Shown: in pieces, positions 40,649-49,762 of the stretch | Position numbering within the stretch: position 1 is the stretch's first letter | Layout of the letters: the number at the start of each line of letters is the position of its first letter | Source: Bacteroidota bacterium | Lineage (GTDB): Bacteria > Bacteroidota > Bacteroidia > Palsa-965 | DNA: 64,000 nucleotides | Assembly: GCA_003153435.1 (NCBI GenBank) | Contig: PLYR01000066.1 | Location: forward strand, 16,168-80,167 | Direction of reading: 5' to 3' | Notes under the pieces: model-generated | Seen by the model: only the letters and a program-made list of their open reading frames with translations | Told to the model about the DNA's origin: nothing | Database searches by the model: none | Made by a program: the position numbers and the translations under genes

Positions 40649-42277
40649 TCAGGTCTGGATTACACCAACATTATAAGCCTGTTTAATCGGCGCATGGTTA
40701 GCCATTTCTATTCCCATAGAAATCCATTTACGCGTGTCAATTGGGTTGATAATAGCATCTAGCCAAAGTCGTGCAGCTGCATAGTAAGGTGACGCCTGTG
40801 CATCATATTTGTCCTTAATACGGTTATATAATTCAGATTCGACTTCAGGAGTGATTAATTCTCCTTTAGCTTTCAACGAAGCAATTTCAATCTGCACGAG
40901 CACTTTGGCTGCCTGGGCTCCTCCCATCACGGCTAATTGGGCAGTTGGCCAGCCAATAATAAGGCGAGGGTCATAGGCTTTTCCACACATTGCATAGTTG
41001 CCGGCTCCATAAGAATTACCCACTATCACAGTGAATTTGGGAACAACCGAGTTGCTCATAGCATTGACCATTTTGGCACCATCTTTAATAATACCACCCT
41101 GCTCGGACCTCGATCCAACCATAAATCCGGTCACATCTTGAAGGAATACAAGTGGAATTTTTTTCTGGTTACAGTTCATTATAAACCTTGCGGACTTATC
41201 TGCAGAGTCTGAATAAATTACTCCCCCAAACTGCATCTCCCCTTTCTTGCTTTTTACAACTTTTCGTTGGTTCGCTATAATTCCAACAGCCCAGCCATCA
41301 ATCCTACCCAGGCCACAAAGAATGCTTTGTCCATACCCTTCTTTGTATTCTTCAAACTCTGAATTGTCGACAAGGCGGGCAATTACATCCAGCATGTCAT
41401 ATTGTTTATCACGTGTATCAGGTATGATTCCCATTAATTCCTGAACATCTTTGGCAGGCAATTGAGAGGTAGTGCGGTTGAAACCTGCTTTATCATTTTC
41501 ACCTATTTTATCCATGATCGTCCGGATCCTAGTCAGACAATCTTTATCATCTGTACATTTGTAATCGGTAACCCCGGAGATTTCGCATTGGGTGGTGGCA
41601 CCTCCCAAACTCTCATTGTCTATCGTTTCGCCAATAGCAGCCTTAACAAGATAGGAGCCAGCAAGGAAAATAGTTCCCGTCTTATCCACAATCAAGGCTT
41701 CATCACTCATAATTGGAAGGTAAGCTCCTCCGGCAACACAACTTCCCATGATAGCTGAAATCTGAATAATTCCCTGAGAAGACATGATTGCATTATTCCT
41801 GAATATCCTTCCAAAGTGCTCCTTATCTGGAAAAATTTCATCCTGCATGGGAAGGAAGACTCCGGCACTGTCTACCAGATAAATAATTGGGAGTCTGTTT
41901 TCCATTGCAATTTCTTGGGCCCTTAGACTTTTCTTTCCTGTAATTGGGAACCATGCACCAGCTTTTACAGTTGCATCATTGGCTACTACAATAGTTTGAC
42001 GGCCCTTCACATACCCAATCACGACAACTACTCCTCCAGCAGGGCAACCTCCATGCTCCTGATACATGTCTTCTCCTGCAAATGCTCCAATTTCAATATT
42101 TGGTCTATCTGGATCAAGCAAAAACTCAATGCGTTCACGCGCGGTGAGTTTTCCTTGATCATGTTGTTTTTCAATACGAGTCTTTCCACCACCTAGATAT
42201 ATCTTTTCCAGTTTCTTCTCCATGGAAGAGATTAATAATCTGAGCTTATCTTCGTTTTTGTTAAATTCTATATTCAT
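40649..42277 (-). CDS. Acyl-CoA carboxylase beta (carboxyltransferase) subunit
   Basis: RIEKQHDQGKLTARERIEFLLD, QEHGGCPAGGVVVVIGYVKGRQ, GGPxxxA-type carboxyltransferase motifs; start MNIEFNK at 42277 preferred over 42334. Confidence 0.92.
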   Translation of the reverse strand: MNIEFNKNEDKLRLLISSMEKKLEKIYLGGGKTRIEKQHDQGKLTARERIEFLLDPDRPNIEIGAFAGEDMYQEHGGCPAGGVVVVIGYVKGRQTIVVANDATVKAGAWFPITGKKSLRAQEIAMENRLPIIYLVDSAGVFLPMQDEIFPDKEHFGRIFRNNAIMSSQGIIQISAIMGSCVAGGAYLPIMSDEALIVDKTGTIFLAGSYLVKAAIGETIDNESLGGATTQCEISGVTDYKCTDDKDCLTRIRTIMDKIGENDKAGFNRTTSQLPAKDVQELMGIIPDTRDKQYDMLDVIARLVDNSEFEEYKEGYGQSILCGLGRIDGWAVGIIANQRKVVKSKKGEMQFGGVIYSDSADKSARFIMNCNQKKIPLVFLQDVTGFMVGSRSEQGGIIKDGAKMVNAMSNSVVPKFTVIVGNSYGAGNYAMCGKAYDPRLIIGWPTAQLAVMGGAQAAKVLVQIEIASLKAKGELITPEVESELYNRIKDKYDAQASPYYAAARLWLDAIINPIDTRKWISMGIEMANHAPIKQAYNVGVIQT

Positions 42278-42528
42278 AGTATTCGGTTTGAAATTGCAAA
42301 ATGAAAGGCTAAGATAAGGATGATTTGCATTCACTTTTAATCCAGACCATTAGGTGGCACTTGATTTTATTGTGAACAGTGCCTGCTATTTAGTTCCTGG
42401 ATGTTGAAAACCTCCTGTATTTGAGTCTTAATAGTATGTACAGCCCCAATCAGGGATGTTGATAAACGCAGCGTTAAGACCCACCGGCATCGTTTTAATA
42501 ACTCTAATTTTGAGAAACACTGCCTATT

Positions 42529-43830
42529 ATGAAAATGAGCACGAAAATCTTCCTTTTTTTGTTTTTTGTGGCTTATGTATTTCCTGGGGCCGATTGTACA
42601 GCTCAACAAGCTGTTAAGAAGAAAGGTTCCTATCTCGAAAAGTATGCTAATGGCAAGAAAAAACTGGAGGGTAATTTTGCTGATTATTTGAAGCAAGGAG
42701 AATGGAAAAGCTTTGATGAAACAGGAAATTTGATAAAATTAGAAAGCTTTAATAACGGTCTTTGGGATGGTAAATACCAAGAATGGTTCGAGAGTGGAAA
42801 ACCAAAAGTAAGCGGATTTTACGTGTCTGGTAAACGATCCGGCCTTTGGACCATATGGAACTCACAGGGTGGGGTGCTTTCCAAAACACTATTCAGTGCT
42901 GATAAGCCCGACGGAGATTACCAAAAATGGTATCCTAACGGCAATTTGGAAGAAAGTTATGTGTACAGGAACGGTTTGCGTGACGGACGATTTGTAAAAT
43001 GGTATCAGAATGGAAAAACAAAGGAGGATGGAGCCTATCGCGAAGATAAAAAGGAAGGTACATGGACCAAATGGGATGAGTCAGGTTCACTGGAGTCTAT
43101 TAAATCATATAGGGATGACCGCAAAGAGGGACTAAGTAGCTCTTATGAGAAAGGAATCAAAATAGAAGAAATCATCTATAACAATGGAAGAAAAGAAGGG
43201 AATTATACGAAGTATTATATCGACGGTAGCATTAAAGAAAAAGGGAAATATGAGAATGATCACCACGACAGCCTTCGGGAGAAGTGGTATGAGAATGGTC
43301 GACTTTTTGAGCAGGCTTTTTATCTGGACGGAAAAGAGGAGGGAATAAGTCGTACTTGGTACCCTGACGGAGCTCTTAAGGAGCAGCAGTTCTACGTGAA
43401 TGGTAAACTCGATAGTACTAGTATGGAATACTACCCTTCCGGAAAAAGAAAGTTCATGATGAACTACCATAAAGGCAAACAGCAAGGAGAATTCATTACA
43501 TGGCATGAATCTGGGAAGATTCAGATGCAATGCCGGTACGAACGAAACAGGCGCACAGGGCAGCTGATTGCATATTATCCGGATGGTAAAAAGGAGAAGG
43601 AAATTTATTATGATGATGGGGAAATGGATGGTTTGTATTTAGAGTTCTTTCCTAACGGGAAACGGAAGATCCAAAGAACCTTTGAACGTGGAACTCCAAC
43701 TGGAATGTATTACGAGTGGGATGACCGGGGGAAGTTGGTAAAAACCGGAACCAGTGAACAGTTTTCTGGAGAGATTGAAGCTTCCAGCGATCCTGCTATG
43801 TTAGAAGGATCTGATCCGACTAAAGAATAA
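42529..43830 (+). CDS. Secreted YwqK/MORN-like repeat protein
   Basis: Signal peptide then about 16 units of about 23 aa, e.g. KWYPNGNLEESYVYRNGLRDGRF / VKWYQNGKTKEDGAYREDKKEGTW. Confidence 0.85.
   Translation: MKMSTKIFLFLFFVAYVFPGADCTAQQAVKKKGSYLEKYANGKKKLEGNFADYLKQGEWKSFDETGNLIKLESFNNGLWDGKYQEWFESGKPKVSGFYVSGKRSGLWTIWNSQGGVLSKTLFSADKPDGDYQKWYPNGNLEESYVYRNGLRDGRFVKWYQNGKTKEDGAYREDKKEGTWTKWDESGSLESIKSYRDDRKEGLSSSYEKGIKIEEIIYNNGRKEGNYTKYYIDGSIKEKGKYENDHHDSLREKWYENGRLFEQAFYLDGKEEGISRTWYPDGALKEQQFYVNGKLDSTSMEYYPSGKRKFMMNYHKGKQQGEFITWHESGKIQMQCRYERNRRTGQLIAYYPDGKKEKEIYYDDGEMDGLYLEFFPNGKRKIQRTFERGTPTGMYYEWDDRGKLVKTGTSEQFSGEIEASSDPAMLEGSDPTKE
42643..43746 (+). repeat. Protein-level YwqK/MORN-like tandem repeats
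   Basis: About 16 units with W/Y-x-x-G-x-K periodicity. Confidence 0.8.
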
Positions 43831-43845
43831 TCTGTAATTTTAAGC

Positions 43846-44424
43846 ATGAAAAAAATCATTTTCTCCTTTTGGAGTTTATTGCTGCTGAACACCGGTTGTA
43901 AGCAGGTTATTAAATTGCGTCCGGTTGGTGACACATCTAAAATGGCTACAACTTCAATCTACGATTTCAAATTGAAGAGTCTGGATGGAACCATTATTGA
44001 TTTTTCCAAGTACAAAGGGAAGAAAATCCTTATTGTTAATACGGCTTCGAAATGTGGGTACACTCCTCAATACGAAGATCTTGAAAAATTAAACAAAGCT
44101 TATGGAGACAAGGTTGTATTGCTTGGCTTTCCTGCCAATAATTTTCTGCACCAGGAGCCTGGAACCAATAAAGAAATAGAACAATTCTGCACTAAAAATT
44201 ATGGAGTGAGTTTTCAGATGTTTGAAAAGATATCTGTGGTGGGATCGGATCAATGCGAACTATACAAATGGTTGACCCGAAAAGAACTGAATGGATGGAA
44301 TGATCAGGCCCCTTCCTGGAATTTCTGCAAATATCTCATCAGTGAAAAAGGAGAGCTATTGGGGTATTATCCTTCGGCCATAAAGCCATTGAGCAAGGAA
44401 ATACTAGATGCAATACAGAAATAA
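43846..44424 (+). CDS. Glutathione peroxidase family protein with lipoprotein-like signal
   Basis: IVNTASKCGYTPQYEDLEKL, LLGFPANNFLHQEPG, WNFCKYLIS. Confidence 0.93.
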   Translation: MKKIIFSFWSLLLLNTGCKQVIKLRPVGDTSKMATTSIYDFKLKSLDGTIIDFSKYKGKKILIVNTASKCGYTPQYEDLEKLNKAYGDKVVLLGFPANNFLHQEPGTNKEIEQFCTKNYGVSFQMFEKISVVGSDQCELYKWLTRKELNGWNDQAPSWNFCKYLISEKGELLGYYPSAIKPLSKEILDAIQK

Positions 44425-44465
44425 CCAACTCCGCGTTAACCTTTCCAACAAGAATACCTGATTAG

Positions 44466-45284
44466 TCATTTGATTCGTGAAGTCTCTGGATTCCTTAGTC
44501 CCTTATAGCTGAATAGTTTCACCTTTACGGTGCCTACGATGATAGGTGTCTCCACGTAAAGAGGAACCTTATTCTTGTCGTCAGTCACCCAAACGGTCAT
44601 TCCTTCCCCTCCCCGGAATATGGTTCCTTCGACAAGGAGGGGACTAAATTTGATGCAATTGAATTTACCCAGATCCTTATCGGTGTAAACGCCCTTTCCC
44701 AGATATCTTACGTATATCGGATAGAGTTTGTTGTCGAGAAGCAAGGAGATACTCACAGTATCCCGCACTTTACAATTGGAATAATCGATATTTCGCGCAT
44801 AATAGATAGCAGTAAGTACATCAATAGTATTAGATGCGATATTCATACTGTCAACCCGGGTATGGGCTTTCCCTCTTTGGATAGAAGTGTAGACTTTCTT
44901 AGTAATATTATTAAAGAAGTAATCATGTTTTTCCTTTTTGCCTCCTTCCTGAATATTTGCCCGGAAACGCAAGGGGCGAAAGCTTGAAGAATCGAGGAAA
45001 GTTTCAAATTCATCCTGAACCTTATAGAACCAGGCGTATTTCGGGTAGGTAAAGCCTGTTCCTATCAAATGATAACAGGATCTTCCCTTCACAAGGGCAG
45101 GGGATACGGCAAAGGTTGCTTCAGCAGATTCAAGCCAGATAGCCCCCCAATTATAAATGACCTTGAAATGGAGTTCCTCCCCCGAAGAAAAGGCGGAATT
45201 GGAGGTTACGACACCTGTTTGCGCCAACAGGCTATAACCTTGATATAGAATCAAAATGAAGGAGATGAAGACCTTGTTGAGCAC
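44466..45284 (-). CDS. DUF3108-containing secreted protein
   Basis: SSGEELHFKVIYNWGAIWLESAEATF, VWVTDDKNKVPLYVETPIIVGTVKVKL. Confidence 0.8.
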   Translation of the reverse strand: MLNKVFISFILILYQGYSLLAQTGVVTSNSAFSSGEELHFKVIYNWGAIWLESAEATFAVSPALVKGRSCYHLIGTGFTYPKYAWFYKVQDEFETFLDSSSFRPLRFRANIQEGGKKEKHDYFFNNITKKVYTSIQRGKAHTRVDSMNIASNTIDVLTAIYYARNIDYSNCKVRDTVSISLLLDNKLYPIYVRYLGKGVYTDKDLGKFNCIKFSPLLVEGTIFRGGEGMTVWVTDDKNKVPLYVETPIIVGTVKVKLFSYKGLRNPETSRIK

Positions 45285-45561
45285 ACATTAAAGATAAGGA
45301 TTAAACGAGACCTCTAATGGCTTTCTTCTTCCTTGCTGGTATGCATATTAATCCTCTGTAGTTTTGGGATTTATGTCTGAAGAGTACTCCGGTGGAATAG
45401 TTGGGATCTGATTGCCAGGCCTCTTGCTCTGAGTAAGTCTATAGCTGCGCAGTTCTTACATCCCTTGCATCACGTGCAGTCTTTTGGGATGACACTCTCT
45501 TTTTCAGTATTTTTAGCACTCAGTTATTACACCTTATTGGTGTTATCAAACTCAATAGGAT

Positions 45562-45933
45562 ATGGAACAGGGAAAAGGTAATTATTTAGTGCGTACAATT
45601 CGGAGTTTTGGTTTTGCATTCAGAGGCCTTGGCTTTTTCTTTTCAAAGCCATCTAATGCCTGGATTCATTTGGTGTCAGCAATCTTAGCCTGTTCGGCTG
45701 GCTTTTATCTGGATATAACAAAGATTGAGTGGATAGCCATTCTTTTTGCAATAGCCCTTGTTTTTGTTTCTGAAATGCTCAATTCTGCTCTGGAGACTAC
45801 AATAGATCTGATTTCTCCTGAATTTAACGAGTTTGCTGGCAGAGCTAAAGACATTGCAGCTGGAGCAGTCCTGATTGCAGCTCTAATTGCATTAATTATA
45901 GGAGGGCTTGTGTTTATTCCCAAGTTGCTCTGA
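45562..45933 (+). CDS. Diacylglycerol kinase family protein (DgkA-like)
   Basis: SFGFAFRGL, FVSEMLNSALETTIDLISPEF, AKDIAAGAVLIAAL. Confidence 0.92.
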   Translation: MEQGKGNYLVRTIRSFGFAFRGLGFFFSKPSNAWIHLVSAILACSAGFYLDITKIEWIAILFAIALVFVSEMLNSALETTIDLISPEFNEFAGRAKDIAAGAVLIAALIALIIGGLVFIPKLL

Positions 45934-45950
45934 AGGTGTCCCTTTAGGCT

Positions 45951-46439
45951 CTACTTCATGTTTACAAACTGAACCGGGAGCTCGTATGATTTCTGGCGCA
46001 CAAGGGAAATTATTTTTTGTAATTCATCAATTTTTTTTCCCGTGACTCGTACCTGATCATCCATTAGTTGAGCCTGCACTTTTAATCCGCTGTCTTTTAT
46101 GTCCTTGATAATTTTCCTGGCTGTATCCTTATCAATACCTTCTTTAACTTTCACATCTTTCTTTACCATATTTCCGGAGGCATAAACTTCCTTCCCCGCA
46201 TCCAGACATGTAGGATCAATATTTTGCTTTGCCATCCGGCTCCGGATTACGTCTATTATTGAATTCATTCTCATATCATCTTCCGTAAGAAGGGAGATAA
46301 GGAGGTCCTTCTTATTGAAATTTATTTCAGTTTTAGAATTCCTGAAGTCAAACCGGTTCACAATTTCCTTACGGGCAATGTTTAATACATTGTCAAGAGT
46401 CTGATGGTCCAGTTTGCTTACGATATCGAAGGAAGGCAT
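45951..46439 (-). CDS. YajQ family cyclic-di-GMP-binding-type protein
   Basis: MPSFDIVSKLDHQTLDNVLNIARKEIVNRFDF; start at 46439 avoids the ORF-track extension into the PorP/SprF gene. Confidence 0.93.
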   Translation of the reverse strand: MPSFDIVSKLDHQTLDNVLNIARKEIVNRFDFRNSKTEINFNKKDLLISLLTEDDMRMNSIIDVIRSRMAKQNIDPTCLDAGKEVYASGNMVKKDVKVKEGIDKDTARKIIKDIKDSGLKVQAQLMDDQVRVTGKKIDELQKIISLVRQKSYELPVQFVNMK

Positions 46440-46464
46440 AGGAAATGGTTTAGCATTGACATCT

Positions 46465-47427
46465 TCAGAAAAGGAAATATTTCTGATGCACAAATTCATT
46501 GTTATGACGGTAGCGGCCATCTGGCCTGACATTTGTTTTGTATACGATTGTAATTTCGTTGGTCCCTTTCTGATAACTTCCCAAGGGAAAAGTAACAAAG
46601 TCATAAGAGTATCCGATCTGAATTTTTCCCATCAGCACCCAGCCTCCTTGTATAGCGATGGCATCTCCCAGGCGGATATCAGTTCCGATATAAACCACTT
46701 TCTTTATATTCAGCTTTAAGTTGTATTCAATGTTGATTGGACTGGCCGCATTATACATTGCAATAAGATTGTTCTCCCAGATGAATTCCGGATTAGCTGA
46801 GTAATTATATCCCACATTGAAATAGTAGTTTGGAGACATGGTATATTTGGCAGTATGGCCAGGGTCATCCTTAAAGAATATGGCATGCTCTTCAAGCATG
46901 TTGATAATGGATAGTCCGAAGTGGAAGCGGTCATTGTATATCAACCCTCCAAAGGAGGCATTGGGTATCCATTTGTATTCAACATAATTGCGGTCAACCG
47001 CAGGATCACCGGAGTTATGGACAGATACAAGTCTCGAATCCCAAAATGTCTTGGTGTCATTTCCGGCAACACCAAGGGAAAGCTCTACATCAGGGAAATG
47101 GATGTGGTAGGCTGCATTGAGAGAATAACTAATTCGTTTATAAGGTCCAGTTTCATCACTAACAATGCCACCCGCAACTCCAACTTTGCCTTTCAATAGA
47201 CGGCTGTCTATCATGAAACTCTGGGTGACAGGAGCACCTTCAAAGCCATACCATTGATTCCTGTAATCCAACAATACATTAATATTCTTCTTGACTCCAG
47301 TAAACGCTGGATTATAAGCTATGTAATAATTAGAGGATTGTGTATAGGCAGGGAGCTGCTGGGCGAAGCCCTGAAGCAGAAATGTGTATAATATAACAAT
47401 CAGAAGTGTAAGAGTTTTCTTTTTCAT
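46465..47427 (-). CDS. PorP/SprF family type IX secretion-associated membrane protein
   Basis: SQQLPAYTQSSNYYIAYNPAFTGVKKNINVLLDYRNQWYGFEGAPVTQSFMIDSRLLKGKVGVAGGIVSDETGPYK. Confidence 0.93.
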   Translation of the reverse strand: MKKKTLTLLIVILYTFLLQGFAQQLPAYTQSSNYYIAYNPAFTGVKKNINVLLDYRNQWYGFEGAPVTQSFMIDSRLLKGKVGVAGGIVSDETGPYKRISYSLNAAYHIHFPDVELSLGVAGNDTKTFWDSRLVSVHNSGDPAVDRNYVEYKWIPNASFGGLIYNDRFHFGLSIINMLEEHAIFFKDDPGHTAKYTMSPNYYFNVGYNYSANPEFIWENNLIAMYNAASPINIEYNLKLNIKKVVYIGTDIRLGDAIAIQGGWVLMGKIQIGYSYDFVTFPLGSYQKGTNEITIVYKTNVRPDGRYRHNNEFVHQKYFLF

Positions 47428-47433
47428 CTTCTT

Positions 47434-48510
47434 TCATCGGATAATTGAAACAGAACCTTTGTAGGGGTTACTTCCATCTCCCAGATCCAGTTTATAATAA
47501 TAAGTTGCGTCAGGCAGCTTTTCGCCCTGATTTGTACCATCCCAATCATTCATATATCCCACCTTCGTATAGACTAGCTTTCCGTACCGGTTATAAATAT
47601 CAAGTTTGCAATTAGGAAATGAGAGGATATTACCAATATACCAGGTATCATTATTGCCGTCTCCATTCGGAGTAAAAGTGTTGTATATAATTACGGAGTT
47701 ATCCTGAATCACAAAGACAGTAACTGTATCCTGTCCAACGCACCCGTAGGAGTCTTTTGCCTGAACAGTGTAAGTTGTTGTTAAGAGAGGTTCGGCGTCG
47801 GGATTAGCAGAACCATTATAATTGATACTTCCTGATGGACTCCAGGAATAGACGGATGCTCCTGAACCGTGAAGAGTTGTTTTTTCGCCTATGAAAATAA
47901 CGGTCCAATGCCCTGCACTAACCGGGGGGGGCTGATGTATTGTAACCGTAACTGTTTCCTGATGAGGTGGACAAGTTCCCTGATCAACAGTCATTGTATA
48001 AGTAGTTGTGACTGTTGGGGTGGCAACCGGGGAAGGCGAGGTGGTGGAAGATAAGCCTGTTGCGGGGGACCAGGAATAAGTCGGGCCTGCGGTAGGATTC
48101 CCGGCACCAATTGTTGCACTTAGGCCGACGCCTCCGCAGAAAGATTGAGCTGATCCCGCATGAGCATACCACATACTATAATAAGATACGGTTACTGTTG
48201 AAGAGCTGGTCGTACCGGCTGAATCTGTAACGGTCAGGGTATAAGTCATGGTCGGGCTGGCACCTATAGTGGCAACCGGATTAGAAACGGATGTACTGCT
48301 TAGTCCTGACGATGGGGTCCAGGAATAAGTATAAGGCAATTTTCCTCCTGTTGCTGCCGGAGTTCCCCCAATGGTGGCTGAACCGCTGTCGCAAACAAGA
48401 GCAGTCGATCCTGCATGGGCAACCAAAGCCTGAGCCTTCAAGGCTGATCCGGCTGTGGAAACCAAGAAAAGGAGCACGATTAGTTTTAAAATCAGATGAT
48501 TCAGGCCCAT
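47434..48510 (-). CDS. PKD/SprB-like repeat protein with gliding motility-associated (T9SS type B) C-terminal domain
   Basis: YSWTPSSGLSST.. repeats; C-terminal NTFTPNGDGNNDTWYI...IYNRYGKLVYTKVGY..WDGTNQGEKLPDATYYYKLDL. Confidence 0.92.
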   Translation of the reverse strand: MGLNHLILKLIVLLFLVSTAGSALKAQALVAHAGSTALVCDSGSATIGGTPAATGGKLPYTYSWTPSSGLSSTSVSNPVATIGASPTMTYTLTVTDSAGTTSSSTVTVSYYSMWYAHAGSAQSFCGGVGLSATIGAGNPTAGPTYSWSPATGLSSTTSPSPVATPTVTTTYTMTVDQGTCPPHQETVTVTIHQPPPVSAGHWTVIFIGEKTTLHGSGASVYSWSPSGSINYNGSANPDAEPLLTTTYTVQAKDSYGCVGQDTVTVFVIQDNSVIIYNTFTPNGDGNNDTWYIGNILSFPNCKLDIYNRYGKLVYTKVGYMNDWDGTNQGEKLPDATYYYKLDLGDGSNPYKGSVSIIR

Positions 48511-48544
48511 ACGAATAGTAAAAGTAAGGATTATAAACCGAAAA

Positions 48545-49264
48545 TCATAGCTGTTCTCCGGTGCAGAATAGGAAGACACAGGGTCGTTTATGGAGCTCAG
48601 GCTTGTTTTTTTTCCAATTATCAATACTTTGTGTTTGGATCAATTGGGAAGGAAGGGTGATGTCGCATGCAATACAGAGAAGCGTTTGATCTTTGCATTC
48701 CCGGAGTAGGTCTTCCAGCATATGGTCATTCCGGAATGGGGTTTCAATAAAAATCTGGGTTTGCCGAAGCTGAGTCGCCTGCTTTTCCAGTTCCTTTATT
48801 CTACGGATTCGGTCTGGTCTTTCCTTAGGGAGGTATCCGTGAAAACAAAATTGTTGACCATTTGAACCAGATGCCATCAGGGAAAGGAGGATGGAGGAGG
48901 GGCCTGTCAAAGGAACTACCTGGATGTTTTTTTGATGGGCCAGGGCCACGATTGCTGCTCCGGGATCTGCCACACCAGGGCATCCTGCGTCTGATAGCAC
49001 ACCAATGCTTTCACCCTGAAAAATGTTTTTAAGATAGGAGAGATAAAGGTCAGGGTTTGTGTGTTTCCCGACTTCATGAAAGATCAGACTTTCTATGGGT
49101 TTTTTCATTCCCATAAGCTTTAAATGTCTTCGTGCCGTGCGCAGATCTTCAACTATAAATTCTCCGAGTGTATTAATGACTGCAACATTAAAACCCGGTA
49201 TTACTTCCTCCGGGTTGTTTTCTCCCAAGGGTACCGGAATTAAATACAGTTTACCGCTAGTCAT
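48545..49264 (-). CDS. SAM-dependent methyltransferase, RsmI-like (tetrapyrrole methylase fold)
   Basis: GKLYLIPVPLGENN, GVLSDAGCPGVADPGAAIVALAHQ, VPLTGPSSILLSLMASG; start chosen at 49264. Confidence 0.88.
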   Translation of the reverse strand: MTSGKLYLIPVPLGENNPEEVIPGFNVAVINTLGEFIVEDLRTARRHLKLMGMKKPIESLIFHEVGKHTNPDLYLSYLKNIFQGESIGVLSDAGCPGVADPGAAIVALAHQKNIQVVPLTGPSSILLSLMASGSNGQQFCFHGYLPKERPDRIRRIKELEKQATQLRQTQIFIETPFRNDHMLEDLLRECKDQTLLCIACDITLPSQLIQTQSIDNWKKNKPELHKRPCVFLFCTGEQL

Positions 49265-49277
49265 CAGCGTTAGTTTA

Positions 49278-49739
49278 TTATTTAAATTTAGCACTGATAA
49301 CCTCACAAGCCTCGTCAAGCAGATTATACACCAGCTCGAAACCTTCTTCTCCTCCGAAATATGGATCGGGGACTGGTCGATCCTCGCCTGGATAAGATTC
49401 GTTCAGAATGAGTCTGACTTTTGAACGATCGTGCTCATTTCTAGCCTTGATGAGTACATCCTTCTGATTCGAATGGTCCATCACATAAATGACTTCAAAA
49501 TCATCAAAATCATGAACGGAAAACTGTCTTCCAAGATGTTTTGAAATATCGATACCATGCCGGAGAGCATTTTCAGTGGATCTTTTATCTGGATGCTCAC
49601 CAATATGGAAACCTGCCGTACCCGCAGAATCAACCATAACATTCTTCACCTTTGCTATACTCAGTTTTTTTCGAAGGATTTCTTCTGCCAGAGGAGACCG
49701 GCAAATATTACCAAGGCAAACCATAACAATTTTAACCAT
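49278..49739 (-). CDS. Low-molecular-weight protein tyrosine phosphatase
   Basis: KIVMVCLGNICRSPLAEEI, VPDPYFGGEEGFE. Confidence 0.96.
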   Translation of the reverse strand: MVKIVMVCLGNICRSPLAEEILRKKLSIAKVKNVMVDSAGTAGFHIGEHPDKRSTENALRHGIDISKHLGRQFSVHDFDDFEVIYVMDHSNQKDVLIKARNEHDRSKVRLILNESYPGEDRPVPDPYFGGEEGFELVYNLLDEACEVISAKFK

Positions 49740-49762
49740 TTGAAATCAGGAATTTGAAGGCA

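Noticed and set aside
42529-43830. Toxin-antitoxin system based on the YwqK repeat
   Set aside because: Neighbour genes are a carboxylase and a glutathione peroxidase; no toxin candidate; repeat protein is exported
45285-45561. 277-bp intergenic region examined for tRNA/ncRNA
   Set aside because: No cloverleaf, no GGTTCGAnTCC-type T arm; only a small ACACC/GGTGT hairpin
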